Below, piece after piece: positions 35,608 through 47,418 of a stretch of 64,000 nt of DNA (position 1 is its first letter; every line of letters begins with the position of its first letter). The stretch lies in assembly GCA_963971225.1 (NCBI GenBank), contig OZ020267.1:122381891-122445890 (forward strand), in the 5' to 3' direction. The translations under genes were made by a program, and so were the position numbers. Below the pieces are notes generated by a model, which did not search any database, was not told where the DNA came from, and saw nothing but the letters and a program-made list of their open reading frames with translations. Source of the DNA: Melieria omissa (lineage: Eukaryota; Arthropoda; Insecta; Diptera; Ulidiidae).

Positions 35608-36844
35608 CAAGATGGTTGTGCGTCCAATACTATCATACGGAGCTCTTGTCTAGTGGAAAGCCCTCAGCAGGGAGTATAACATCACCAAACTCGGTAGATT
35701 ACAAAGAAAAGCTTGTGCCAGAACTACGGGAGCGATTAGATCCTGTCCTGGAGAGGCGCTAAACGTGCTGATGTACTTGCTTCCCGTTGATCTGCACATT
35801 ATGAAAGTCGCAACTCTTAGTGCTCTCAGGCTGAGAGGAACCCGTTGCTGGAGAGACAGACCGTATAGCCACTGCAGTCTACTATCACAAGGGCAAAGGA
35901 GCCTGCCTAAAACTACGGATTACGCTATTCTCATCATTGCTTTTGCGAAAAACTCTGATATCCGTACCCCCTCCCGTCTAGAATGGAAGAGAGGGATCAT
36001 CCTTAATAACCTGGATACCACAATTTACACGGATGGCTCCAAGATGTTATGCGGAGTAGGAGTAGGAGTCTTCTCGGAACATCTTCAACTAAATGTGTCT
36101 TTCTGTCTCCCCAACACAGCTAGCGTTTTCCAGGCGGAAGTGCTTGCTATTAGGGAAGCGTGCAGGATGGCATTGGCAGACACATCCTACAAAAGCCACA
36201 TCACTATACTTTCCGACAGTCTATCCACGATCAAGGCACTGGGATCGTCGATTCTGTCGTCAAAACAGGTGCGGGACTGCAGGAAGCTCCTCACAGAGCT
36301 AACTCATAGGTACAGAGTTACCCTGATATGAGTGCCAGGGCACAAGAACATTGAAGGGAACAAAAGAGCCGATGAACTAGCTCGAAGAGGCTCCGCTCTT
36401 GATGAAAGCGAGGCGTTGACGGTTCACGCCCCACTGGGTTCCATCAAAAGCGAGGTCTCGAAGGACTTCTTCGCCAAAGCCAACACTAGATGGAATAGGA
36501 CACGATCCTGTAAAACCAGCCAAAGTAGTCTGGCCAACATACGACAAGAACAAGACCGCGGAGCTCTTGAACAAGGGCCGCCGGGATGCAGCAAGACTAA
36601 CGGCAGTCATCACTGGCCACTGGCACATTGGAGAGCATGCGGATAGCAAAGTGCAGTGTAAACTCGCTACTCTCTTACATTAACCTCTCGGACTGGATAT
36701 AGATGATATACGGATATATAAATATATAGTCCAGAAGACATCAAACAGTATACCCAAGTGTACCTACCGGGAATAGTGGTAACAAAACGGCGCCCACGCG
36801 CTAATTGGATGATGGAACATCGCCACTTGAACCAACCAACCAAC
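35608..36844 (+). mobile_element. 5'-truncated I/R1/LOA-like non-LTR retrotransposon
   Basis: The sequence runs from the RT C-terminus (RPILSYGALV near 35615; ITKLGRLQRKACARTTGA near 35680) through an RNase H domain to a frameshifted tail (LNKGRRDAARLTAVITGHWHIGEHA near 36570-36640). A 3' region then ends in an AACC repeat (36830-36844). A short tandem-repeat tail fits the I/R1/LOA group, and so does RNase H after RT. It carries stops and frameshifts. No target duplication is evident. It is a different family from the fragment at 14104. Confidence 0.8.
35765..36646 (+). pseudogene. Non-LTR retrotransposon RNase H domain, broken
   Basis: RNase H would remove template RNA during reverse transcription. 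The recognisable parts are YTDGSK (first acidic residue), FQAEVLAIREA (glutamate), ITILSDSLSTIKAL (aspartate) and VPGHKNIEGNKRADELAR (histidine and last aspartate), in the correct order and spacing. One TGA stop at 36329-36331 stands where the family has tryptophan before VPGH. A frameshift follows near 36540. All four acidic positions are still readable, so decay is moderate. Confidence 0.85.
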
Positions 36845-36845
36845 G

Positions 36846-37130
36846 AGGATAGTTTGATAAAACAGTGGCTTTTTGATTGATCTGAACACAGTCTCCTTTT
36901 AGCTCGATACATTTAGTCCACGGTTTTTCCAATTTTTTGTATGACTTCCAAATAATAGGTTTTCTCAAGGCCCTTAAAGTAGGAAAATGTTTCAGTGATG
37001 AGCTCTTTATTCGACTCAAATCACTTACCACCGAGCCATTTCTTCAGGTTTGGGAACAGAAAATAAGGAGGGCTATATCTGGAGAATATGCTGGATGGGA
37101 TAGCAGTTCGACATCAATAGAGCATTTTTA
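36846..37130 (-). pseudogene. Mariner transposase C-terminal fragment
   Basis: On the minus strand, HPAYSPDIA near 37100 (the segment leading to the third catalytic aspartate of mariners) is followed by degenerate sequence and by KLEKPWTKCIELKGDCVQ near 36900, the typical mariner C-terminal motif. The catalytic aspartate itself is not preserved (IALLIF). No terminal repeats were found. Confidence 0.6.
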
Positions 37131-37250
37131 AATAGTTTCTTTTTAAAAACACTATTGCGCTCCACAGAAAATCGGGAGTTAATATAAAATACATATTTGA
37201 ACCATCAGTCATCCACTCGATTGCTTTTTTGGAAAAATATAGTAGCACAT

Positions 37251-37576
37251 TTAACTCTTTCGCTACAGCTTTTTACTAGGGAATGTTATACTTTCAAATC
37301 TTTCGGTTGATATCTGTGTGTGAGCATTATAGCAATAATCCGTAGTTATTTTTTTTTTACTTCTTTACTAGACCTTGTTTTTGTTTAATGTTGCCATATG
37401 ATAACAACCAATGTTATATTTAACATTCAGTTTCTTATGTTTTTTTGTTTTAAAATACTTTTAAAACTTCCAAGTATTCTCAAGATCAATAAAAATGATG
37501 TTTCCTGGAACTGTACAGAACGCAAAGTTGAATGTTACCATATAGCGAAAAAAAAGAGAAGTAGTAGAAGAGTTAA
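37251..37576. mobile_element. TTAA-flanked MITE, copy A (piggyBac-like)
   Basis: The left end reads TTAA-CTCTTTCGCTACAG and the right end, read inward, TTAA-CTCTTCTACTAC. The left 40 bp match the right end of the element at 57757-58292 closely (TTAA-CCCTTTCGCTGCAG, then a T run and GGGAA-GTTA). The inner right part (CGCTATATGGTAACATT) matches that element's left part (GCGATATGGCACATTG). Two dispersed, alignable copies with TTAA borders make a TTAA-specific transposon family likely. TTAA target duplication with C-rich ends is the piggyBac signature. No transposase is encoded. Confidence 0.7.
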
Positions 37577-37744
37577 ATTGATGTTTAACAGCTCTGATTG
37601 CAATCAGACGCCAACATATATACTTCAGCGATATAAGGCCATGAATTCAGTGATCGTTAAGGCATTGTTCGACCCATTCGTGAAACACAGCACTAAAATA
37701 TCGAAAATATGCTGAAAAGTGCGGTTAACGAGATGGGTTATAGC

Positions 37745-38000
37745 GAGTTGTGGCAGGAGAGCAAACGAAAACATGGTTTTAAAAAATGTTGAACTTTATT
37801 TTGGAAAAACTTAGCATTAGTTCATTCTGCTAGCTATAATGTTTCCCATATTTCTGGCAGCATTCGTATGGTGTTCGTCTTTTAAAGCCGTTTTTTACCT
37901 CGTCGAAAGATGGCCATGTGTAATCAATCGGAACAGGTGGTACTTAGTCGCAAGAAGTAATATCTGGAAAATATGTCGGGTGGGGTAGGATAATACATTT
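37745..38000 (-). pseudogene. Mariner transposase remnant, strongly decayed
   Basis: The minus strand near 37980 reads HPTYFPDI, resembling the HPPYSPD(L/I)AP segment of mariner transposases, followed by SFDEVKN near 37900, as in the ...FDSYEEVKNW... region. Frameshifts and stops interrupt it. The resemblance is real but short. Confidence 0.4.
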
Positions 38001-40640
38001 TAGTGATTAGCTTTTCATTCAGCTATAGCTGTTTCCTTGCTTTTGAATCCTTCACAGCCCTAGAGAATCAACCCCAAAAAAATCTGCAAGTTCATGTTGC
38101 ACATTCATGCAGTAATGCCTCTAATTTTGCATATTTAAACTTTTTCATTGGTCCTTATTTTCAAAATATACATTTCGCCGATAAAAGTTCATAAATGTAA
38201 TATTAAAAAGTTGTTGACAGAGCCCACTTTTTCGGGTCAAATTTAGGAAAATTGTAATATTTTGTTAGTAATCGAAATGTTTGCTCTTTTCAACAAAGCC
38301 AAAGCTATAGGCAGACCCTATGCATACATACAAACACCACTTCCCCACGAACTTATATTTTACTACTCTCCCCAATTAGCTTCAATATTGATTTTTGCTC
38401 GAGCCTAAAGCTATGCGGAGCCAACAAATGTCTATTGACAATACATAGGAGACGCACAATCCTATATAATATATACACACACACACATATATGCCACATG
38501 TAGCTCCCATTGCACCTATTTCCGCTTCGATTGAGTGGGGTCGCAACGAATTTGCCACAATTTCGCTGACTACATAAGCCACGTAGTTGCGTCCACAGCC
38601 GCTTCCCGCCTCATCTTGGGCGGCAGCTGCGGACAATTGTTTCGCCGTTTAAAACTTTAATGTGGCGCAGAACTGCAGCAGGCAAGCAAAAGCGGCAACG
38701 CCATTCGACCGATTCCCCATTTGGCACTTAGCTATTTGTTGCAATGCTCGCTTCATCATTTGTACATTCTGTTTATTTTTATTTCTGCCTCTATTTCCGC
38801 CTGTTCGCCAGTAAGCGACGTGCGTGTGACGCAAATCGAATCAGCCGCTTGATTGTGCGTGCGTTTGTGTGTTCATGTACATATTTGTGTTGTGTGCGAG
38901 TGGGAGTGTGCGTGAGAGTGAGAGTGTATCTGTTTGTGCGGCAAAACGATTCTTTTTGACGGGAAAAGTGGTAAAGGATATGAATGACGTCGAAATTAGG
39001 TGGGTGAGTGGCATCCACGCGAAATTGCGGCGAATAAAAGAACTCGACAAATTTGTTTAGTTAAAGCGGAGCTCATCGCTGCCAAAAGCAAAAATTCTCT
39101 TTTTACACGCTCAACGGAATTTGTTGTCGCATGTCAAACAAAATACAACAACAATACAATGCACAGACCGAGCAAACGGACGCCGCTTTGGAACCCACAA
39201 CGGCGCTCAACTTGCAATTCAAGCATTCGCGAGCAGCTGATGCTGGGCTGTCACGCCGAACGGTACGGCACGCACCCAACTCCACGCCCACTTACGCACA
39301 GTTCGCAATTCATTTCGCAAGTGTTTGTCAGCGCTGTGGGCGCGTGCAGGAGGGGCCCAAGCGGTGTCGCAGCAAATACGACTCGACGAACAACTGTCGC
39401 TGCGGCAACGTAGTTGCTACGGCCGCCGCTGTTGTTTGTGTATGCTAACCGCGTACGTGTTGCGCCGCGCCCGCAACTCCTCGCCCTCCGGCCACTCGGC
39501 ATCTACAATATTTTCGCAAACGTACGCATGTATATGGTTTGCGCTTTGTCCGTCTGTCGCACAGATGTTCCGGATGTTGCGTTGAAACGCACGAAAATTG
39601 CTCAACGACGCCAAAAGCAATTCCTATGCAAACAATTTCTTCATAGGCCGCAGGCAATAGCCACATTTTTCGGGAGTTCGACATTTTCGTAGGCATTTAT
39701 TTTTCGAGACCTTAAAGTGGAGTAGCCGACGGCAGATTTCGCGTAAAGTATTCCACACCGCTCGCAGTCGGTTGTCTTGAAGGGAGATAGTTTGATTGTC
39801 AGAGGGGAGGCAGGATAAGCTGGATGAAAACGAAATTGTCAACAACTGTGTTTCTGCGCTACGTATGAAACTTTAATTTCTTAGTATGTTTTATATGCGA
39901 GTAATTTAATCTACATACGAACGTACGAATATGTAGTTACAAATGTGTATGAAGCGGTTATAGCAAATTTTATAGGCGTTTTTAGAACGAAAGAGTTTGG
40001 TCCTCTGCTCTTGTCCCGTCATCTTAACGACCGATTCTTGATTGCATAAATGTCTAGGAAATATGTTGGTTTTGATGGATAGAAAAGTTAAGATTAGAAT
40101 AAGTATAGAACATTAGAGGAGGAGACTAGTCTTCGAGTAAAGAGTATGTTTTCTTTGGTTAGAATAAGCCCTCTTTATTTTCCTTAATTTTGTATCCTAA
40201 ACTCTCCCTGTAGTCACCAAAATCACAAAAAGCAAAAAAGTTTCCCTAACCAAACGAGGTTGACAGGACGTATATATAAAATGCTGAGCGAAATTCCAAG
40301 TGGCCAATCTTAAGTAATCATATTGGAACAGAGGTGATTGTTTCTTGTGTTCGTTGGCTGAGTAATAAGTGGCGTTCTAAGGGTTAAGTAATGTCTACGG
40401 GTTAAGTCAAACACTGATCTTAAGTAATGGAAAATGTTTTTGTTTTTTGATTGCTGATAAACGATCATCCAACTAAGGCTAACTGATAAAATGATTTCTG
40501 TGATTTTTGCAAAAATAGATTAAAACGAAACCGGTGTGCTGTTTTAACAAAAAAATGTAATAGTGTTAGGCACCTTAACCCATCCCTAACGCACTTTTGA
40601 ACTTTGTACTCGATGTGATTCCATTTACTCAAAATCTGCC
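38001..40640. other. Non-coding DNA with GC-rich block
   Basis: No gene is recognised. A CA run lies near 38474-38485, a GT/GAGTGTG tract near 38885-38935, and a GC-richer block at 38.6-39.7 kb has open frames on both strands without domains. After 39.8 kb the sequence is AT-rich. Confidence 0.5.
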
Positions 40641-40659
40641 TGCCAAAGTTTTATAGATC

Positions 40660-40973
40660 AAGCATTTGTTTATCAAACCTCCCTCTGACATCGTGGTGGG
40701 AAGAGTTGACTGCCCGTCTTTGCTGCAGTTAATTAACTTCAATGTTCCTTCCAGAGCGCTACGACAGGCAGGCACATTCTACTTAAGCACTTGCCGAGCT
40801 AATTATGCTTTAAACTCCCCTTTATACAGAGCTTTAAACGTGTATAACACTGTATCATCTAAATTCAAGTTAGACTTGTTTCTCTCAAAAGATGTTTTTA
40901 AAAATGATCTAAAACATGTCCTCTAGTTTTAAGTTTAGTTTGTAATGTCTGTAAGAACAATCTGTTCATAGAC

Positions 40974-41009
<36 letters not shown>

Positions 41010-41011
41010 AA
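40660..41011 (+). mobile_element. Non-LTR retrotransposon 3' end with (TAAA)n tail
   Basis: A plus-strand frame (40666-40926) encodes LLQLINFNVPSRALRQ...LSTCRANYALNSPLYRALNVYN...FDLFLSKDVFKNDL, then a stop. This is the characteristic last part of many Jockey/CR1-like reverse transcriptase proteins. A short 3' region follows and ends in about nine TAAA/AAAT units (40974-41011). A tandem-repeat tail right after such a C-terminus supports a 5'-truncated insertion. No target duplication was recognised, and the clade is uncertain. Confidence 0.7.
40974..41011. repeat. (TAAA)n tail
   Basis: An uninterrupted TAAA-type microsatellite forming the 3' tail of the retrotransposon fragment. Confidence 0.9.
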
Positions 41012-41054
41012 TCGAAAAATTATGCACCTAACCTTACTTAGAGGTGCACCACAC

Positions 41055-41564
41055 TTAAGGGGGGGCTAAGGGTTTCAGCGTGAAAAAAAACCACTTTTTT
41101 TATGAAGTTTTTCTGAAAGTATGGATAGATCCAATTTATTCAAACCTTTTGTACATTATTAAACAAACTTTTAACAATATTCTGTAATTTTTTCATACAG
41201 AAATATTACAAAATAAGCCGGTAACAGAGCTTGCCCCAGAACGTCTTTGAAAAAATACAATTTGCGGTGTTCACTGTATCTCGGTCGGAAATTATCTGAA
41301 ATCAAAAACCATTAAAATTTAGTCAAAGTATTATTAAATCCTCCCCCCAACGTTCTCGGATTATTTTTTTTTTCATTTACAAATTTTTGGTGGCCATCTA
41401 AAGTGTAAACTGCTATTTTCCACGAAAAATTCCGCCATTTTTTGGGTGGGAAACCCCTGAATGTAAAAAAAAATTATTTACTAAACTTTGGGAGGAGGTA
41501 TTTTATATGTAGAAAATGTGTACCAAGTTTCAAATGAATCGGTGTAAACCCTTACCCCCCTTAA
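41055..41564. mobile_element. TTAA-flanked MITE with G-rich ends
   Basis: TTAA at 41055-41058 and 41561-41564 bounds a 510-bp segment. It starts GGGGGGGCTAAGGGTTT and, read inward from the right, GGGGGGTAAGGGTTT, a near-perfect terminal inverted repeat of about 16 bp. TTAA flanks suggest a TTAA-specific transposase, but the ends differ from the CYCTTTC family at 37251 and 57757, so it is a separate family. It is non-coding. The right TTAA touches the start of the recognisable CR1-like fragment. Confidence 0.65.
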
Positions 41565-42401
41565 AAGCGACCTACAAACAATCTCCAAGCGGGGTCAAGT
41601 GAACAGGGTCGATTTTAATGCTCGCAAGACCCAATGTTACCTGTTATCCCATAAACGAGTCTCCCCCACATCCCAACACATCTCTGGTAATGGGTGGGGT
41701 GAGTATTACGGAATCGACAGTTCTTGATGTTCTGGGTCCTTTAAGAACTATCTTCGTTGGAACGATCATATTTGTAGCGTTTCGAAAGAAGCAGCCAAGT
41801 GCCTTGGCTTCTTAAAGCGGTGCAAAAAATATTTCACTCTGTCCGATCTCCGCATTATTTAAACCACCTACATCCGGCCCAAAATGGAGTTTAACTCGCA
41901 CCTATGGGCAGGGGCCTCAAAATCCTATTTGGAGCTCCTAGACCAGGTGCAAAACTGTGCAATTAAGCTTATAGGGGACAGGCATCCAGCTCTATTGACC
42001 CTTTGGAACATGGCCGAAACGTGGCATGTGTGGTTTTATTTTACCGATACTTTTTCGGTAATTGCTCAGTGGGGGTGAGCAGCTTTCTGCCACCACTCCG
42101 GGAATTCCCCCGGGTAACCCGTTTGAACACTGGCGCCCATGCATTCCACGTCGAAGCAATGTTCCAGCGCAGTACGCACTACAGAGAAAGTTCGTTCCTG
42201 ACCTGTACAGCGCGATTAAGGAATAGTCTCCCTGCATACATTTACCCCAGCACTTATGATCTTGATGGGTTCAAGGCAAGAGTCCATAAATTCTTCACCC
42301 AACATCCTTTCTCCCAACCTATATATCCTTCCTGAACCAGCGCAATGCCTCGCATTTATAGGGGTATCTCCTGCCCGTTGGCTCGTTTAATAAAAAAAAA
42401 A
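41565..42401 (+). mobile_element. CR1/Jockey-like non-LTR retrotransposon 3' part
   Basis: The plus strand encodes, across several frames, the C-terminal third of a reverse transcriptase: VNRVDFNARKTQCYLLSHKR near 41600, AAKCLGFLKRCKKYF near 41795, and YIRPKMEFNSHLWAGASKSYLELLDQVQNCAIKLIGD at 41868-41980. The final AYIYPSTYDLDGFKARVHKF part ends at the stop near 42335. A short 3' region ends in an A-rich tail (42389-42401). Frameshifts and at least one stop disable it. The motif order fits CR1/Jockey-type elements without RNase H. Confidence 0.8.
41884..42078 (+). pseudogene. Reverse transcriptase C-terminal fragment
   Basis: The best preserved frame of the CR1-like element, with the RPKMEFNSHLWAGAS segment and the LLDQVQNCAIKLIGD helix. 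The neighbouring frames at 41618-41815 and 42003-42335 carry the flanking parts, showing frameshifts of a single former gene. Confidence 0.75.
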
Positions 42402-45400
42402 TACATATCGTGGTCAGAAGTTGAATTAATAAGTAGGGTTATGACTCTCTATGTGCTCAATCAGTACATTGAAAACAAAGCGAAGCAAAGCTTACTGGAG
42501 GTCCCATGCTCCGTGAAAGAAACTCTTTCAAAACTAAATAAATAAAAATATTTAAATGAAAAAGCCATACATGGTTACATCCCTATGTATTTATCCCACC
42601 TGTCGCTGATGTCAGAAATAACTTTAGAATGAGCCAAGAATTTCAAATAAAACTTGGAAAAACGGTAGGCAAAGAGGCGAGCTGATAGTGCCGCGTTGAA
42701 AAAGTCGGCCTGGACTACGTGAACTAATCTACATATCTTGCAACTTGAATTCACTTAAAGTCTTTAGCAAACCTTATACAAAAACCTATTCGCCAGGATA
42801 GTATTAAATGGAAAAGCCTCGATACACCCGTCAAAAATTGCAGCCCATTAAATACAACACGATTAAACCACTTATGTGCACTTAAGCTACTTTACCACAT
42901 ACACATAGTCACAGCACGCGTACTTACTGTAACGATGACCTTGCACTGAGCCTCATCCCGCATTATAAATAAACGCCGATTAGACACATGACTGCAAATC
43001 GGATCAGATGCCGCACATTGTGCACACCTTACCACACAACATGCCGCGTGCCGCACGCACTCACGCACGCATACATACCAGCACAACCATTTGAGGGCTT
43101 TATGCGCGTTATGTGCGTTATGTAGAGATTGCCATGGCAGCGCGCTGTCAATCCGCGTGGTCGTGCAGGTATCCTATATCCTGTATCCTGCTCGTACGTG
43201 TGTGCGATTTGAATTCCATTCATTATTTCTGGCCTCAATGAGGAACGCTCCCACTTCCATTTCTCCAGCGTCCAACTGTCATTAATGCATCAAAGCGACA
43301 TGAAACTTTCCTTCGAAAAGCCGCCTGATGTCTCGATGCGTAATGCGAGTATACGCGCATCCAAATGTGCTTTGACGCCGGTAAACGTGGTCCTGTTTGG
43401 CAATTTCTCTGCCTATCGCGCACCAAATTCCTAACGCTATTTTATCGCATTTTAAACGTTTGCCGGCGCACTAGTCGCGCTGCGGTGCGGTACGGTGCGT
43501 CAACACGATTCTGATCGTTTGATGGGCCATCGCTCGTCATGCTGCTGTCTTTGCTGTCTGTGCCGCGCATACAAATACCGAATTGCCGTGGCACCGTACC
43601 TGCCTGTCTGTCTGCGTTCGTCGTCCTGCCGCCCTGCCGCCCTGCCACTGTGGCATTCGTTTGCACTGGCTGCGAAGGTTTGCTGCGTTGCCGGCGAGTC
43701 ACATGTGTACGGAATTTGTCGACTTTTACTGCCAACTGGATTTGAGAAATCCCTTTGTGGAATCCTAATGGGCACATTCATTGCATCCCTGAAGTTGCGC
43801 ATCTGCCGTCGGCGATTGATGATAATCTGCCAACCTACTTAAAATTATCCGCGTGTGATTTGAATGCCGTAACGCGCTCGCACGCAGACAGAACACTTTC
43901 GCAGTGTCGGTGCGTTTCTCGCTCTCATCGCTTTCAGTTTAATTAGTCTTTGCGTCAATTTCTTGCAGAATTTAATTTTGGCCATTTTTCCCTCTGAATT
44001 AGATTTTGTACGTGTCAGCACGAAGCAATTAGAACTCGTCAACTGCGCAATAATGTATCGGTTCGTTCCAAATGTGACATTTAAAATACGAGGACAATTT
44101 GCAGCAATGAATCGGAAGTGAAGTGCGACACACTTACAGAGACTCCGCCCACATGAAGACTGAACTACTCGACTGTTGGATCAACCATTTTAAAGAATTT
44201 GTATGCTACTTCAGGTGACAGTTTTCAATTACAACATAATTGAAGGCGGTCAGAACGAAATGGCATGAGACATATTAAAAGCTCAAATATCTGTTAATAC
44301 CTAACATTTGGATTAAGTCATTTGGCATTCGAAGGTTTGGTCAGCAATAGCATACCCTCAAAATCACACAAAAATGGGATTTTAGCTGAAAGTTGATCGA
44401 TATTTGCTTTCAAATAGCCATTAAGTAGGTAGTAAAACTAAAAAAGGTTCTTAATCCAAGTCAGACATTGCCGCTGAAGAATTGGAATGAGAACAGAAGA
44501 AGTAACAATCGATGAGTCTTCTTGTACCTGCAATTCACTAAGGAGAAAATGTTTAATATCTGACTGCTGTTTATCAGGATTTGTACAAATATATCTTCAA
44601 AACTGTTGCCAGATTAGCTTAAAGTCAATGTGCAACATAATAATGAATTCTAACTACTATCAAAATTGCCTATAATCCATAGAAAAAATTGCCTTATATG
44701 CCATGAGTGCTTGGCACAATATTTCCGCACACGCTTGCATGGGCGCATAAAATGCAGTCCTGCGCCTGTCTTTCCATCCGACAAATAAGCACTCGCAGGC
44801 TTTCATCTTGGCGGCGGCACTCACACAACGCAGCGCACGCTGGAATGTACTCGTACGTATTCATGTATGCACGAGCGTACAATGTACTCGGATATGCATG
44901 TTGTTTCCACTTAAAGGCAAAGTACGAGCAACAAACATTTTTGATACAGAGCTGCAGCGACAACAACAACGGCGAAATCAACCTTGATGTTTGCCTGAAA
45001 AGTAGGTAAACTTAAGAGCGCGCGGGGGGCGGGCGGCGCACTGCGAAGGAATTGAAATAATTTTACAAGCAAAGGCACTCGACGAAAAAGGCAACAACAA
45101 GAAGAGCAATAACACAACTACAGAGCGACACAAACACAACATGCGAAAGGATTTCAAGGACCAAGTCATTAAAAATGTGGGTGAACAATGAGAAGCGGCA
45201 CAAGTATGCGGCCAGGCAGCACTCGTACGGGCGCGGCCACTCGTAACAAAGAAATGGAGTAACATTCGAATTTGCCGTCCGCAAACATATGAGAATTCTC
45301 CCATCTACAACACACAACACATATACTATAATATGCAAATGCAAATGTATTATGCTCTGGCGCCCGTTGATGGTAATGCTTACGACCACACGGGCGTGTG

Positions 45401-46222
45401 GCTGCCGCTGCGAAAACTTGGCAAAGTCAAAAATTGCACCAAATAACTGCGGCCCAAATACCTGAACGCAATCTGGCAATGTCGACAATTGACATGTGCA
45501 ACGCACGTAAGCCAAATTAAATTTCCCCGAATATGAAAGCCCACATAAACCTGGTTTTTTTCCTCCGCCAACCAACACAAATACAAATACACTAGAGAAA
45601 GTTTAATGAACTACAAATTACTCGTAGATGAATGAGCGGCACGCCCAGTCGTCAGACTTTGGCTTGAGTTTCCAACTATTAATGCTTAAACTTCCTTTAT
45701 AAAACTTTAAATTCCCACCGGTCCTCGACAACTAAAATGTTCTTCAAATATTTACCACACATAACGTTGTTGTGAACAATCCGCCTCCATGCTCTCACTC
45801 GACATATGGACGCACTGCTGGCGACGTGTGCGTGCGCGCCAGCACGCGTGTTTGCATAAGAATGCGTTTCGGCGGATGTTTGTGTGCGGCTTCGTGTGTG
45901 TGTGTATGTGTGTGTGCATGTTTGAGGAACACGTTAAGAGCGCAGCACATCCCACAACCATTTGATTTCGGCCATTAAAGTTAGATGTGCCGCATATTCC
46001 TTTGCGGAGTTTTCACTTTCACACTGTGCAATACGTGGAATGGCCAATGAGAAGCCCATCAAGTGCATGTAATCGCTTGTTATTCGATTTATTTAGGTGC
46101 AAACTCCCATTGACAGGTTTTTATTTTTCTTGATATGCGAATGCGATATTTTAAAACTGCCATTGAAGGTATTCAAAACTTAACTGTGCGTAAGAAGACT
46201 TTTGATTTTGAGTACTTTAATA
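42402..46222. other. Non-coding DNA
   Basis: No gene is recognised. GC-richer blocks at 43.0-43.95 and 44.7-45.5 kb hold overlapping anonymous frames (up to 171 codons at 45063-45578, minus). A GT-rich tract lies at 45893-45920. The remainder is AT-rich. Confidence 0.5.
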
Positions 46223-47418
46223 TACCAGGTATATCAGTATGAAGTGAGCGCTTTTTTGCGAAAATAAAACACTAATTTTTAATGAGAAAGTAAAAAACAC
46301 TTTATTCAAAGTATTGGCCATTACCAGCCACACATCTTTTCCATCTTTCCATCTTTTAGGAAGTTTGTGGACACCGCGTCAATAGAATTGTTTGTCTTTG
46401 AAGCAAACCAAATAGACACCCAATTTTCGACTTCCTCGTAGGAATCAAACTGCTGCTCAGCCAATGCGTGTCCCATCGATAAAAACAAATGGTAGTCGGA
46501 AGGAGCCATGTCTGGTGAATGCGGCGGGTGGGGAAGCAGCTCCCAGCCAAGTGCTTTGATTGTATCCTGAACCGGTCCTGCTTTGTGTGCAGGTGCATTG
46601 TCATGGAGCAAAATTACCTTGCCGTGTCTTCTGGCCCATTCTGGTCGTTTTTCGATCAATGCATGGTTCAAATTGATCATTTGTTGTCGGTAGCGATCAG
46701 TATAAATGGTTTCGCCAGGTTTTAAGAACTCGTAATACACCACGCCACTCTGGTCCCACCAAACACACAGCATTGTCTTCTTGCCGAAACGATCTGGTTT
46801 TGCAGATGTTGAAGGTTGTCCCGGTGACCCATGTTAACCCATGATTTGTTCCATTTAGGATACTTAAAATAGATCCATTCTTCATCGCCACTAACAATTC
46901 GATGCAAAATTGATTTTCTTTCGTGTCTTTGAAGCAAAATTTCACAAGTGTTTTTTCGGTTTTCCATCTGCCTTTCAGATGAGGAGTGAACAAGGAACAA
47001 AAAAAAATCTGCCTTTCATTCAATTCATGTAGCACCCACTTTCCACACTTTTGGATCTTTCCCAAAGCTTTTTAACGGACAGAAATTGTTGCTTGTGCAA
47101 CATTTCAGATTTCTGCCATTTGCATTTAATGCGAATGATGCAAAAATATGCATTAACAATTTAATGTCATTTTGAAAGAAGTATTCCGATTTGGAAAGAT
47201 ATTTACCCATTTTGTTGAGAGCATTCCCAACAAAAACATTAATTTGCATAGAATCTTACTCCCTATTAATCACTTAACATCTGAAATTAAATTGATTGTT
47301 CAAATTTAGCTTGAGAAATGTTTGTGAGCAAATTTAAACAGAATTTATAAATAAAAAAAATACTTAAAACCTTAAATGCAAAACATTTAGTTAGACACTT
47401 CATATTCTCCCATATGTA
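46223..47418 (-). mobile_element. Eroded full-length mariner (DD34D)
   Basis: A degenerate transposase on the minus strand fills the segment. The left end, TA then CCAGGTATATCAGTATGAAGTG, is mariner-like. A matching TATGAAGTG in inverted orientation lies about 47393-47401, near another TA, giving a length of about 1.2 kb, as expected. The right terminal repeat has decayed except for that core, so the right border is approximate. Confidence 0.7.
46321..47070 (-). pseudogene. Mariner transposase, frameshifted
   Basis: The C-terminal frame (46321-46773) is well preserved. It has LLHDNAPAHKA with the second catalytic aspartate and HPPHSPDMAPSDYHLF with the third, and I count 34 residues between them, the mariner DD34D signature. 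The upstream frame at 46722-47000 carries SGDEEWIYF (first aspartate) and RQMENRKNTCEILLQRH. A KVGKWVLHEL-like phrase near 47040 lies in a third frame. The N-terminal DNA-binding half is hardly readable. At least two frameshifts make it non-functional. Confidence 0.88.

Noticed and set aside
40974..41011. TAAA repeat as an independent microsatellite
   Set aside because: It directly follows a retrotransposon C-terminus and short 3' region, so it is best read as that element's tail.
45063..45578. 171-codon minus-strand frame with hydrophobic stretches
   Set aside because: The hydrophobic segments come from TTG/GTT-type triplet repeats; there is no signal-peptide logic or family match.
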